From Pseudomonas vancouverensis (lineage in GTDB: Bacteria > Pseudomonadota > Gammaproteobacteria > Pseudomonadales > Pseudomonadaceae), in assembly GCF_004348895.1 (NCBI RefSeq), contig NZ_RRZK01000002.1:372001-436000 (forward strand): DNA of 64,000 nucleotides, read 5' to 3'. The notes under the pieces are model-generated. The model did not search any database and was not told the DNA's origin. It saw only the letters and a list, made by a program, of their open reading frames with translations. A program made the position numbers and the translations under genes. Positions 9,828-18,514 of the stretch are shown here, one piece after another (position 1 is the first letter of the stretch; each line of letters begins with the position of its first letter).

Positions 9828-11351
9828 ATGACCGTGATCAAGCAAGACGACCTGATTCAGAGCGTTGCCGACGCCCTGCAGTTCATTTCCTATTACCACC
9901 CCGTGGATTTCATCCAGGCGATGCACGAAGCCTACCTGCGCGAAGAATCGCCGGCAGCCCGTGACTCGATGGCCCAGATCCTGATCAACTCGCGCATGTG
10001 CGCCACGGGTCACCGTCCGATTTGCCAGGACACCGGCATCGTCACCGTGTTCGTGCGTGTCGGCATGGACGTGCGCTGGGATGGCGCCACCATGAGCCTG
10101 GACGACATGATCAACGAAGGCGTTCGTCGCGCCTACAACCTGCCGGAAAACGTCCTGCGTGCCTCGATCCTCGCCGACCCGGCGGGCGCTCGCAAGAACA
10201 CCAAGGACAACACCCCGGCCGTTATCCACTACTCCATCGTTCCGGGTAACACCGTGGAAGTGGACGTGGCGGCCAAGGGCGGCGGTTCCGAGAACAAGTC
10301 GAAAATGGCCATGCTCAACCCGTCCGACTCGATCGTCGACTGGGTACTCAAGACCGTTCCGACCATGGGCGCCGGCTGGTGCCCACCGGGCATGCTCGGC
10401 ATCGGTATCGGCGGCACCGCCGAGAAAGCCGCGGTGATGGCCAAGGAAGTGTTGATGGAGTCCATCGACATCCACGAGCTCAAAGCCCGTGGCCCGCAGA
10501 ACCGCATTGAAGAAATGCGCCTGGAGCTGTTCGAGAAGGTCAACCAGCTGGGCATCGGCGCCCAGGGCCTCGGTGGCCTGACCACCGTGCTCGACGTGAA
10601 GATCATGGATTACCCGACCCACGCCGCTTCGTTGCCGGTGTGCATGATCCCCAACTGCGCCGCCACCCGTCACGCGCACTTCGTGCTCGACGGTACTGGC
10701 CCGGCCTCGCTGGAAGCGCCACCTTTGGACGCCTACCCGGAAATCGTCTGGGAAGCCGGTCCGTCGGCCCGTCGTGTCAACCTCGACACCCTGACCCCGG
10801 AAGACGTACAGAGCTGGAAGCCGGGCGAAACCGTCCTGCTCAACGGCAAGATGCTCACCGGTCGCGACGCGGCGCACAAGCGCATGGTCGAGATGCTGAA
10901 CAAGGGTGAAACCCTGCCGGTGGACCTCAAGGGTCGCTTCATCTACTACGTCGGCCCGGTTGATCCGGTCGGTGACGAAGTGGTGGGCCCTGCAGGTCCG
11001 ACCACCGCAACGCGGATGGACAAGTTCACCCGTCAGATCCTCGAGCAAACCGGCTTGCTGGGCATGATCGGTAAATCCGAGCGTGGTCCGACCGCGATCG
11101 ACGCGATCAAGGACAACAAGGCCGTATACCTGATGGCCGTCGGCGGCGCCGCTTACCTGGTCGCCCAGGCGATCAAGAAGTCCAAGGTGCTGGCGTTCGC
11201 CGAACTGGGCATGGAAGCGATCTACGAGTTCGAGGTCAAGGACATGCCGGTGACCGTTGCGGTCGACAGCAAGGGCGAGTCCGTACACATCACCGGTCCT
11301 GCCATCTGGCAGCAAAAGATCAGTGAAAGCCTGGCCGTCGAAGTGCAATAA
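9828..11351 (+). CDS. fumA: Fumarate hydratase class I (4Fe-4S)
   Basis: Interconverts fumarate and malate in the citric acid cycle; cytosolic, oxygen-labile 4Fe-4S enzyme. Length is 507 residues, normal for single-chain class I fumarase. Conserved stretches are CATGHRPICQDTGIVTVFV near the N terminus and KGGGSENKSKMAMLNPSD in the middle. The N-terminal half is the alpha region and the C-terminal half the beta region with GPVDPVGDEVVGPAGPTTATRMDKF. The ATG at 9828 has GAGGAG upstream. A strong terminator follows. The gene is monocistronic here. Confidence 0.96.
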   Translation: MTVIKQDDLIQSVADALQFISYYHPVDFIQAMHEAYLREESPAARDSMAQILINSRMCATGHRPICQDTGIVTVFVRVGMDVRWDGATMSLDDMINEGVRRAYNLPENVLRASILADPAGARKNTKDNTPAVIHYSIVPGNTVEVDVAAKGGGSENKSKMAMLNPSDSIVDWVLKTVPTMGAGWCPPGMLGIGIGGTAEKAAVMAKEVLMESIDIHELKARGPQNRIEEMRLELFEKVNQLGIGAQGLGGLTTVLDVKIMDYPTHAASLPVCMIPNCAATRHAHFVLDGTGPASLEAPPLDAYPEIVWEAGPSARRVNLDTLTPEDVQSWKPGETVLLNGKMLTGRDAAHKRMVEMLNKGETLPVDLKGRFIYYVGPVDPVGDEVVGPAGPTTATRMDKFTRQILEQTGLLGMIGKSERGPTAIDAIKDNKAVYLMAVGGAAYLVAQAIKKSKVLAFAELGMEAIYEFEVKDMPVTVAVDSKGESVHITGPAIWQQKISESLAVEVQ

Positions 11352-11370
11352 ACCGCACTGAAGCCAGTTG

Positions 11371-11410
11371 AAAAAACCGGTTTGTCGGCAACGACAGACC
11401 GGTTTTTTTT
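11371..11410 (+). terminator. Intrinsic terminator of fumarase gene
   Basis: Stem AAAACCGGT pairing with ACCGGTTTT and extended by GTCG/CGAC around a GCAA loop, ending in eight T. It starts 20 bases after the stop. Confidence 0.9.
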
Positions 11411-11493
11411 CGTCTGCCCAGCGCTACGGCAGCGAGAGAAGAACATCGCACATGCTATGGTGCTCCCCCCTATTTCTGCCTGTTGCACTTCGT

Positions 11494-13260
11494 ATGCTGC
11501 CGACCTCCCGTTCCCTGCGCCTGGCGCTCTATACCCTGCTGATCATCGCCGGAGCCGCCATCGCCGCCAGCCTGGCCATGCGTCACGCCGTGCGTCAGTC
11601 AATGGTCGAGGACGCAGCCCGCGCCAATCAGCAATTGGCCCTGTACGCCACATCGTTGCACACGCTGATCGAGCGCTACCGGGCCCTGCCCGCCGTGCTC
11701 GCGCTGGACCCGGAACTGCGCTCGGCGCTCAAGGGACCGGTCAGCGCTGAACTGCAGGACGCACTCAACCGCAAGCTGGAAAAAATCAACGGCGCCGCCG
11801 AGTCCTCGACCCTGGAACTGCTCGACCGCAACGGCCTGGCCATCGCCGCCAGCAATTGGCGCCTGCCCAGCAGTTACGTCGGCCACAACTACGGTTTTCG
11901 CCCCTACTTCAGCCAGACCCGCACCCAGGGCACCGGGCGTTTCTATGCCGTCGGCGTGACCAGCGGCATTCCGGGGTACTTCCTGTCCAGCGCGGTGACC
12001 GATGACGACCAGCAGTTCCTTGGTGCCATGGTGGTCAAGCTGGAGTTTCCCGAGCTTGAGCGTGAATGGCGCCAAGGCAGCGACACTCTGCTGGTCAGCG
12101 ATGCCCGCGGGATCATTTTCATCGCCAATCAGCCGGGCTGGCGCTATCGCCTGCTCAAGCCTCTGGACGACAGCGACCATGCCGAACTCAAGCGTACTCG
12201 CCAATACGACAAGCAACCGCTGACGCCGCTGGATTTTCAATCCCTGCGCCGCTTCGACGACAACAGTGACCTGGCGCGAGTCGATGGCCCGGATGGCAAG
12301 ACCGACTACCTGTGGGAATCCCTGCCCCTGACTGCCGAAGGCTGGACCCTGCACCTGCTGCGCAAGCCGCAGATGGCCTTCGAAGACAGCCGCAACGCCG
12401 CGCTGGCCGCTGCCGGCCTGTGGCTGACCCTGGTGTTTCTGCTGCTGTTTCTCAACCAGCGCTGGCGCCTGGCTAAGATGCGCCAGCGCAGTCGCGAAGA
12501 ACTCGAACTGCTGGTCGAAGAACGCACCCGTGACCTGCGCACGGCACAGGAAGGCCTGGTGCAATCCGCCAAGCTCGCTGCGTTGGGACAGATGTCCGCT
12601 GCCCTGGCCCACGAGATCAATCAGCCGCTGACCGCGCAACGCATGCAACTGGCGACGCTAAGGCTGCTGCTCGATCACGGTCGGGTCGATGACGCCTACA
12701 AGGCGCTCAAGCCTGTGGATGAAATGCTCACGCGCATGGCAGCCCTGACCGGTCACCTGAAAACCTTCGCCCGCAAAAGCCCCAGCGGCCTGCGCGAACG
12801 ACTGGACCTGGCGACAGTGGTCGACCAGGCCTTGCAACTGCTCGATACCCGACTGCGCGACGAACAGGTCAGCACCGTCCTGCACCTGACACGTCCGGCC
12901 TGGGTGCGTGGCGATGCCATTCGCCTCGAACAGGTGCTGATCAATCTGCTGCGCAATGCGCTGGATGCCATGCAGGACAAGCCCTGCAAGCGTCTGGAAA
13001 TCCGCCTCGAAGCCGACGAGCAATTGTGGCGCCTGAGCGTGATCGACAACGGTGGCGGCATCGCTGAAGAACATCTGCCCAAGGTGTTCGATCCGTTTTT
13101 CACCACCAAACCGGTGGGCGACGGCCTGGGCATCGGGCTGGCAGTTTCCTTCGCCATCGTCCACGAATCCGGTGGGCGCCTGAGCGCCGACAATCACGAC
13201 AAGGGTGCGGTGTTCACCCTGACCCTGCCCATCGACCTGGAGGTGCCTGCGCCATGCTGA
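11494..13260 (+). CDS. Sensor histidine kinase of DctB/MifS type
   Basis: Inner-membrane kinase of 588 residues. One membrane segment near the N terminus and a second near residues 305-325 enclose a periplasmic dCache sensor region, which in DctB relatives binds dicarboxylates. A short coiled coil is followed by the HisKA box ALAHEINQPL, the N box LINLLRNALDAM, and ATP-binding motifs DNGGGI and GDGLGIGLA. The ATG at 11494 is taken by homology; ATG at 11452 is a possible longer start. The next gene, its response regulator, overlaps by seven bases. The adjacent 2-oxoglutarate permease suggests a C5-dicarboxylate signal, as for MifS. Confidence 0.88.
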   Translation: MLPTSRSLRLALYTLLIIAGAAIAASLAMRHAVRQSMVEDAARANQQLALYATSLHTLIERYRALPAVLALDPELRSALKGPVSAELQDALNRKLEKINGAAESSTLELLDRNGLAIAASNWRLPSSYVGHNYGFRPYFSQTRTQGTGRFYAVGVTSGIPGYFLSSAVTDDDQQFLGAMVVKLEFPELEREWRQGSDTLLVSDARGIIFIANQPGWRYRLLKPLDDSDHAELKRTRQYDKQPLTPLDFQSLRRFDDNSDLARVDGPDGKTDYLWESLPLTAEGWTLHLLRKPQMAFEDSRNAALAAAGLWLTLVFLLLFLNQRWRLAKMRQRSREELELLVEERTRDLRTAQEGLVQSAKLAALGQMSAALAHEINQPLTAQRMQLATLRLLLDHGRVDDAYKALKPVDEMLTRMAALTGHLKTFARKSPSGLRERLDLATVVDQALQLLDTRLRDEQVSTVLHLTRPAWVRGDAIRLEQVLINLLRNALDAMQDKPCKRLEIRLEADEQLWRLSVIDNGGGIAEEHLPKVFDPFFTTKPVGDGLGIGLAVSFAIVHESGGRLSADNHDKGAVFTLTLPIDLEVPAPC

Positions 13261-14579
13261 ACTCGGTGATGGTAGTCGACGATGAAAGCAGCATTCGCAG
13301 CGCCGTCGAGCAATGGCTGAGCCTGTCGGGATTCGAGGTGCAGCTGTTCAGCCGTGCCGATGAGTGCCTGGCGCAACTGCCAAAACACTATGCCGGGGTG
13401 ATTCTCAGCGATGTACGTATGCCCGGCATGAGCGGCCTGGAACTGCTGGCCGAAGTACAGCGCCGCGACGCCGACTTGCCGGTGATCCTGCTGACCGGTC
13501 ATGGCGATGTGCCGATGGCTGTGGATGCCATGCGTGACGGTGCCTACGATTTTCTCGAAAAACCCTTCAGCCCCGAGACCCTGCTCGGCAGCCTGCGTCG
13601 TGCCCTCGACAAACGCCGGCTGGTCCTGGAAAACCGCGCCTTGCACGAGCAGGCGGACCACCGCGCCAGGCTCGATGCGACGTTGCTGGGTGTCTCCCGC
13701 GGCCTGCAAACCTTGCGGCGGCAGGTGCTGGACCTCGCGTCGTTGCCGGTCAACGTGGTGATACGCGGTGAAACCGGCAGTGGCAAGGAACTGGTCGCTC
13801 GCTGTCTGCACGACTTCGGGCCACGGGCCGACAAACCCTTTGTCGCGCTGAACTGCGCAGCGATTCCCGAGCAACTGTTCGAAGCCGAGCTGTTCGGTCA
13901 TGAGAGTGGTGCCTTCACCGGCGCCTCCGGCAAACGCATCGGCAAGCTTGAATACGCTGACGGCGGCACGCTGTTTCTCGATGAAATCGAAAGCATGCCA
14001 CTGGCGCAGCAAGTGAAACTGCTGCGGGTGTTGCAGGAGCAGAAGCTCGAGCGCCTGGGTTCGAACCAAAGCATTCGCGTCGACGTGCGGATCGTTGCCG
14101 CGACCAAACCGGATCTGCTGGATGAAGCGCGGGCCGGACGTTTTCGCGAAGACCTGGCCTATCGGCTGAACGTCGCCGAACTGCGCCTGCCGCCATTGCG
14201 CGAGCGCCGTGAAGACATACCGTTGTTGTTCGAAACCTTTGCCCAAGGTGCAGCCGAGCGTCTGGGACGTCGGTTTCCACCGTTGAGCGGGCCACAGCTG
14301 AGCCATCTGCTGAGCCATGACTGGCCGGGCAATGTGCGCGAGCTGGCGAATGTCGCCGAACGACAGGTACTGGGGCTGGACGAGCCGGCACCTGTCGGCA
14401 TCGAGCCCGGGCAATCACTGGCCGCACAGCAGGAAGCTTTTGAAGCGCAATGCCTGCGCGCCGCATTGACCCGGCACAAGGGCGATGTGAAGGCCGTGCT
14501 TGAAGAGCTGCAACTGCCGCGACGCACCTTCAATGAAAAGATGCAGCGGCATGGGCTTGCCCGTGAGATGTTCCTGTAG
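13254..14579 (+). CDS. Sigma-54-dependent response regulator of DctD/MifR type
   Basis: Protein of 441 residues in three parts. A receiver domain carries the phosphoacceptor in VILSDVRMPGMSG. An AAA+ domain follows, with Walker A GETGSGKE, the sigma-54-contacting loop ESGAFTGA and Walker B GGTLFLDEIE. A C-terminal Fis-like helix-turn-helix carries VLEELQLPRRTFNEKM. It should be phosphorylated by the overlapping upstream kinase gene and activate sigma-54 polymerase at a promoter such as the one at 14812-14826 in front of kgtP. DctD and MifR are close relatives and cannot be separated by sequence reading alone; the target gene favours the MifR role. Confidence 0.9.
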   Translation: MLNSVMVVDDESSIRSAVEQWLSLSGFEVQLFSRADECLAQLPKHYAGVILSDVRMPGMSGLELLAEVQRRDADLPVILLTGHGDVPMAVDAMRDGAYDFLEKPFSPETLLGSLRRALDKRRLVLENRALHEQADHRARLDATLLGVSRGLQTLRRQVLDLASLPVNVVIRGETGSGKELVARCLHDFGPRADKPFVALNCAAIPEQLFEAELFGHESGAFTGASGKRIGKLEYADGGTLFLDEIESMPLAQQVKLLRVLQEQKLERLGSNQSIRVDVRIVAATKPDLLDEARAGRFREDLAYRLNVAELRLPPLRERREDIPLLFETFAQGAAERLGRRFPPLSGPQLSHLLSHDWPGNVRELANVAERQVLGLDEPAPVGIEPGQSLAAQQEAFEAQCLRAALTRHKGDVKAVLEELQLPRRTFNEKMQRHGLAREMFL

Positions 14580-14589
14580 CGTCAGGACC

Positions 14590-14690
14590 GGCCTCATCGC
14601 GAGCAAGCCTGCTCCCATAATGACCGTGCGATGCCCGATTTCGAAGGCACCCAGGAAATCTGTGGGAGCGAGCTTGCCCGCGATGAGGCC
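14590..14690. repeat. REPIN between regulator and permease genes
   Basis: Inverted REP units GCCTCATCGCGAGCAAGCCT (from 14591) and TGTGGGAGCGAGCTTGCCCG (from 14661, ending in GATGAGGCC) about 45 bases apart. Placed directly after the regulator stop, it may also serve as a transcription block. Confidence 0.88.
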
Positions 14691-14730
14691 AGTTCAAACA
14701 ACAAAAAGCCACAGCTGCAAATAAGCAACT

Positions 14731-14770
14731 TTCCGCTCACCACTTACGAAAAACAAGCGGATTTCCGCTC
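14731..14770 (+). promoter_or_regulatory. Candidate upstream activating sequence for kgtP
   Basis: Two direct copies of TTCCGCTCA lie at 14731-14739 and 14763-14771. The second is part of a perfect inverted repeat AGCGGA-TT-TCCGCT at 14756-14769. The array is centred about 60 bases upstream of the -24 element, a usual position for a sigma-54 activator. Binding by the adjacent DctD/MifR-type regulator is inferred. Confidence 0.55.
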
Positions 14771-14811
14771 ATTAAAACGCCTCACCCCCTCTAAACCGGC
14801 CCTCTCCCCGT

Positions 14812-14826
14812 TGGCACAGCTCCTGC
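14812..14826 (+). promoter_or_regulatory. Sigma-54 promoter of kgtP
   Basis: TGGCACAGCTCCTGC has the invariant GG and GC of -24/-12 promoters at the exact spacing of the consensus TGGCAC-N5-TTGC, with one mismatch in the -12 part. It lies about 60 bases before the kgtP ATG and directly downstream of a sigma-54 activator gene. Confidence 0.82.
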
Positions 14827-14889
14827 TATAGCCCTCGCAGGCTGCGTTTCAACGCGCTCCACAAAAACAAATAAACGAAGGATCCTTCA

Positions 14890-16209
14890 ATGGATAACTC
14901 CAATACCCTGCCCACTGGGTCGGCTGCCGTGTCCGCCGCACCCCGAACCACCTCCAGCCGCATCAAGTCGATTTTCAGCGGTTCTGTCGGCAACATGGTC
15001 GAGTGGTACGACTGGTACGTCTACGCCGCGTTCTCCCTGTACTTCGCCAAGACATTTTTCCCCAAGGGCGACACCACCGCACAACTGCTCAACACCGCCG
15101 CGATCTTCGCCGTCGGCTTCCTGATGCGTCCGATCGGCGGCTGGCTGATGGGCCTGTACGCCGACAAGGTCGGACGTAAAAAAGCGCTGATGGCCTCGGT
15201 GTACCTGATGTGCTTCGGTTCGCTGTTGATTGCCATCAGCCCAGGCTACGAAGTCATCGGCATCGGTGCGCCGATCCTGCTGGTGTTTGCGCGCTTGCTG
15301 CAAGGCCTGTCGGTCGGTGGCGAATACGGCACCTCGGCCACTTACCTGAGCGAGATGGCGACCAAGGAACGTCGTGGTTTCTTCTCCAGTTTCCAGTACG
15401 TGACCCTGATCTCCGGCCAGCTCATCGCGCTGGGCGTACTGATCGTCCTGCAAAACCTGCTGACCACCGAACAGCTGTACGCCTGGGGCTGGCGCATTCC
15501 GTTCGCCATCGGCGCGCTGTGTGCCGTGGTGGCGCTGTACCTGCGTCGTGGCATGGAAGAAACCGAGTCGTTCACCAAGAAGGAAAAAGCCAAGGAAAGC
15601 GCGATGCGCACCTTGATGCGTCATCCTAAGGAACTGTTGACCGTGGTCGGCCTGACCATGGGTGGCACCCTGGCGTTCTACACCTACACCACTTACATGC
15701 AGAAGTACCTGGTGAACACCGTCGGCATGAGCATCTCCGACTCCACCACCATTTCCGCCGCCACCCTGTTCCTGTTCATGTGCCTGCAACCGATCATCGG
15801 CGGTCTGTCGGACAAGATCGGTCGTCGTCCGATCCTGATCGCCTTCGGCGTGCTCGGGACGATTTTCACCGTGCCGATCCTGATGACCCTGCACACCATT
15901 CAAACCTGGTGGGGCGCGTTCTTCCTGATCATGGCTGCACTGATCATCGTCAGCGGCTACACCTCGATCAACGCCGTGGTCAAAGCCGAACTGTTCCCGA
16001 CCGAAATCCGCGCGTTGGGTGTCGGCCTGCCGTATGCACTGACCGTATCGATCTTCGGCGGCACCGCTGAATACATCGCGCTGTGGTTCAAGAGCATCGG
16101 CATGGAAACCGGTTACTACTGGTATGTCACCGCGTGCATTGCCGTGTCGTTGCTGGTGTACATCACCATGAAAGACACCCGCAAGCACTCGCGGATTGTC
16201 ACTGACTGA
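14890..16209 (+). CDS. kgtP: 2-oxoglutarate:proton symporter (MHS family MFS)
   Basis: Inner-membrane carrier of 439 residues with twelve predicted helices, importing 2-oxoglutarate with protons. The sequence follows E. coli KgtP closely from memory: the GN.VEW.D.YVY start of helix 1, FFP.G.TT.QLL.TA, GFLMRPIGGW, the loop motif ADKVGRKKAL, GLSVGGEYGTSATY and LSDKIGRRPIL. The ATG has AAGGA upstream within GGATCC. Expression is probably induced through the sigma-54 promoter by the upstream two-component pair. Other C4/C5-dicarboxylates could also be substrates. Confidence 0.88.
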   Translation: MDNSNTLPTGSAAVSAAPRTTSSRIKSIFSGSVGNMVEWYDWYVYAAFSLYFAKTFFPKGDTTAQLLNTAAIFAVGFLMRPIGGWLMGLYADKVGRKKALMASVYLMCFGSLLIAISPGYEVIGIGAPILLVFARLLQGLSVGGEYGTSATYLSEMATKERRGFFSSFQYVTLISGQLIALGVLIVLQNLLTTEQLYAWGWRIPFAIGALCAVVALYLRRGMEETESFTKKEKAKESAMRTLMRHPKELLTVVGLTMGGTLAFYTYTTYMQKYLVNTVGMSISDSTTISAATLFLFMCLQPIIGGLSDKIGRRPILIAFGVLGTIFTVPILMTLHTIQTWWGAFFLIMAALIIVSGYTSINAVVKAELFPTEIRALGVGLPYALTVSIFGGTAEYIALWFKSIGMETGYYWYVTACIAVSLLVYITMKDTRKHSRIVTD

Positions 16210-16236
16210 TCGTCACCATCGATACTGGCTGTACCG

Positions 16237-16264
16237 GCCCATCGCGGGTTTACCCGCGACGGGC
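16237..16264. terminator. GC-rich hairpin between convergent genes
   Basis: GCCC-A-TCGCGGGT pairs with ACCCGCGA-C-GGGC around a TT loop, with one mismatched pair. It sits in the 66-base gap between convergent kgtP and the next gene. There is no T run, so termination is inferred only from position and stem strength. Confidence 0.55.
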
Positions 16265-16275
16265 TCACCTCGATA

Positions 16276-17031
16276 TCAGGTCAACTCGGCAACCTGACGT
16301 TTGCCGAACCTGTTCTGCGCGTACGAAGCCCCCGCAATCAACACCACCAGAATCCCCGCCAACACCAGCGAAGAACCGACAGTGCCGAAATCCAGGCCAC
16401 CCTTTTCATGGGGCTTGGTCAGGAAGTCGCCCAGCGTCGCGCCGAATGGGCGAGTCAGCACAAAGGCCACCCAGAACAGCACCACCGACGAAATTTTGGT
16501 GAAGTACTTGAGCAACACCACGACGGCTATGGTCGAGCCGATCAGCAACGCGCCGCCGGCAAAGCCGAGGCCGGAATCGTCCGCCAGGTAATCGCCGAGC
16601 GCGGTGCCCAGGGTGTTGGAAAACAGAATGGCCATCCAGTAGAACATCTCGCCGCGGAAGGTCTGCACCTTGGTCACGTTCAGCGAATCGCCGCTCAGGC
16701 GCCAGGCGGCAAAGATCCCCAACAGAATCGCGATCAGGATCATCGAGCCAGTGGCGTACCCCAGGCCCAAGGTGCGGTCCATGAAATCGGACATGGTGGT
16801 GCCGGCCGTGCTGGTCGACAGGATCACGATCCAGTACAGCACCGGCTTGTAAGTCTTCGACATCAACTGCGTGACCAGGGTCAGCACAAACACGCTGATC
16901 AGGATCAGCGAGCTGACGGCATAGCCGACGTTGAGGGTCATCGACAGCAGGTCACCGGCGGTTTCCCCCAGGGTCGTCGCGCAGATTTTCATCACCCAGA
17001 ACGCCAGGGTGATTTGAGGCAATTTGTTCAT
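16276..17031 (-). CDS. COG4705-like membrane protein with four internal repeats
   Basis: Inner-membrane protein of 251 residues with about seven or eight hydrophobic segments. Four copies of a unit start near residues 11, 66, 131 and 187. Each begins with aromatic-Trp, then has a T..G.T.[GS]D core (CATTLGETAGD, STSTAGTTMSD, SNTLGTALGD, TRPFGATLGD), followed by a Gly-Tyr/Phe helix. The repeated Thr and Asp inside membrane segments suggest a polar pore or ion site, but no function is known to me. The start ATG is at 17031. It is transcribed away from the small secreted repeat protein gene at 17232. Confidence 0.85.
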   Translation of the reverse strand: MNKLPQITLAFWVMKICATTLGETAGDLLSMTLNVGYAVSSLILISVFVLTLVTQLMSKTYKPVLYWIVILSTSTAGTTMSDFMDRTLGLGYATGSMILIAILLGIFAAWRLSGDSLNVTKVQTFRGEMFYWMAILFSNTLGTALGDYLADDSGLGFAGGALLIGSTIAVVVLLKYFTKISSVVLFWVAFVLTRPFGATLGDFLTKPHEKGGLDFGTVGSSLVLAGILVVLIAGASYAQNRFGKRQVAELT

Positions 17032-17231
17032 CGCGGGAAAAGCTCCAATGGTCGTGGCGGCCGAACTCTCGATTTCGGCCAGCGCGCAGACTGGCGGCCC
17101 GGCAGTGAAAAATGGGTCGGGGCTTTATGAAAAATCTGTCACGAAGGCAAAAAACCGAATTAATCACCAATTAATGCGCGCCGCCCACCCTGTAAATGTG
17201 CAACGTCGCCACTGAAACAGGAGTGACCACC

Positions 17232-17465
17232 ATGAAAACCCAACTGTTCCTCGCCCTGGCCCTGAGCGTTCTGGCCGCCAATACCTTCGCCGCCGATGGC
17301 TACGACAAGACCGGTTCGGCCACCTTCGAGTCCGGCGCCAGCGCCGCCATCCAACAATCCCGTTCGGGCACCTATGCCTCGGACGGTTTTGACAAAACCG
17401 GCACCGCAGGCGCCATTGCTTCCGATGGTTTCGATAAAACCGGGACGGCCGGTGCCATCGGCTGA
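17232..17465 (+). CDS. Small secreted protein with DG[YF]DKTG repeats
   Basis: Protein of 77 residues with a clear Sec signal peptide ending near ANTFA-A, leaving about 57 mature residues. The mature part contains three copies of [AS]DG[YF]DKTG[ST]A; the last two are SDGFDKTGTAGAI in direct succession. The two DNA copies differ mainly at third codon positions, so the peptide is conserved by selection. ATG at 17232 has AGGAG nine bases upstream. A strong terminator follows, so it is monocistronic. I do not recognise a function; an exported peptide, a metal-binding or a cell-surface role are open options. Confidence 0.85.
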   Translation: MKTQLFLALALSVLAANTFAADGYDKTGSATFESGASAAIQQSRSGTYASDGFDKTGTAGAIASDGFDKTGTAGAIG

Positions 17466-17483
17466 TCGTGGAGAAACACCCAC

Positions 17484-17514
17484 AGCCCGGCTTCGGCCGG
17501 GCTTATTCTTTTTG
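17484..17514 (+). terminator. Intrinsic terminator of the small repeat-protein gene
   Basis: Perfect 8-bp stem AGCCCGGC with a TTCG tetraloop at 17484-17503 and a T-rich tail TATTCTTTTTG. Confidence 0.9.
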
Positions 17515-17612
17515 CGCAGTGATGAAAGTGTCCTGTGATCGTCGTCTGACTGGAAAACCGCGGCGCTTGCTTGCACCATGGTCTCCCACAGCACGAACCC
17601 AGGAATGCCTCC

Positions 17613-18242
17613 ATGCCCGACGACATCCACTTCTATGAACCCGCCAACGGTCACGGCTTGCCGCACGACCCGTTCAACGCCATCGTCGGCCCGCGTCCCA
17701 TTGGCTGGATCTCATCACAGGATGCCGAGGGCCGCTTGAATCTCGCGCCCTACAGCTTCTTCAACGCCTTCAACTACATTCCGCCGATCATTGGTTTTTC
17801 CAGCGTCGGGCGCAAAGACAGCCTGAACAACATCGAGCAGACCGGTGAATTCGCCTGGAACCTGGCAACCCGGCCATTGGCCGAGCAGATGAACCAGAGC
17901 TGCGCGATGGTCGGGCCAGAGGTCAACGAGTTCGAACTCGCCGGGCTCACACCTGCCGCGTCGAAAGTCATTCAGGTACCACGGGTGGCCGAAAGCCCGG
18001 TGTCCTTCGAGTGCAAGGTCACGCAGATCATTCAGTTGCAACGGGCGGACGGCAACGTGGTGCCGAGCTGGCTGATCCTCGGCGAAGTGGTCGCCGTGCA
18101 CATCGCCAAGTGGCTTTTGAAGGATGGGGTTTACGACACCGCCGCGGCAGAACCGATTCTGCGCGGCGGCGGGCCAGCGGACTACTTCCAGCTGGGGCCT
18201 GAGGCATTGTTCAAGATGTACCGCCCGGGGGCGGTGAAGTGA
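17613..18242 (+). CDS. Flavin reductase-like domain protein
   Basis: Protein of 209 residues of the FMN-binding split-barrel flavin reductase family. Recognised by NAIVGPRPIGWISS at the start of the barrel, LAPYSFFNAFNYIPPIIGFSS, and the DSLNNIEQTGEFAWNL stretch that contacts FMN in relatives. Such proteins reduce flavin with NAD(P)H or act as stand-alone oxidoreductases; the true substrate is not known. The ATG at 17613 follows CAGGAATGCCTCC, a usable ribosome site. No partner oxygenase lies beside it; the small ABM-domain monooxygenase gene nearby is on the other strand. Confidence 0.85.
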   Translation: MPDDIHFYEPANGHGLPHDPFNAIVGPRPIGWISSQDAEGRLNLAPYSFFNAFNYIPPIIGFSSVGRKDSLNNIEQTGEFAWNLATRPLAEQMNQSCAMVGPEVNEFELAGLTPAASKVIQVPRVAESPVSFECKVTQIIQLQRADGNVVPSWLILGEVVAVHIAKWLLKDGVYDTAAAEPILRGGGPADYFQLGPEALFKMYRPGAVK

Positions 18243-18473
18243 TCACCAGAGCAGGTCGGTGTTTTCCTGCACGTCCTTGAGGTGGGTCAGCTCCTTGGCC
18301 GCCGCCAGATCGGCTTCGTGGGCGGTCTTGAAGATCTGCCCGTCCAGCACTTTATGAAAGCGCGGGGCGCCGGAACCACCCAGTGCTTTGACGGCGATGG
18401 CGGCGTGGTATCCACCCTCACCCGGTACTACAGCAGATACAGCTTCGAAGTGTTCAAAGGCTTTGCGTGCCAT
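18243..18473 (-). CDS. Conserved hypothetical protein, 76 residues
   Basis: Small soluble protein starting MARKAFEHFEAV with no signal peptide or membrane segment. It has a central KALGGSGAPRFHKVLDG stretch that looks like a compact alpha/beta fold. The ATG has AGGA ten bases upstream. Its stop is directly next to the stop of the flavin reductase gene, so the two converge without spacer. Good start signals and protein-like composition support it. Function unknown. Confidence 0.7.
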   Translation of the reverse strand: MARKAFEHFEAVSAVVPGEGGYHAAIAVKALGGSGAPRFHKVLDGQIFKTAHEADLAAAKELTHLKDVQENTDLLW

Positions 18474-18514
18474 GTGGCGAATCCTGGCTGGTTGAGAATG
18501 CCATCATTAAACCC

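Noticed and set aside
9555-11348. Long minus-strand open frame across the fumarase gene
   Set aside because: It is an antisense shadow of a GC-rich conserved gene; its translation is rich in His, Gly and Arg, and it has no family signs.
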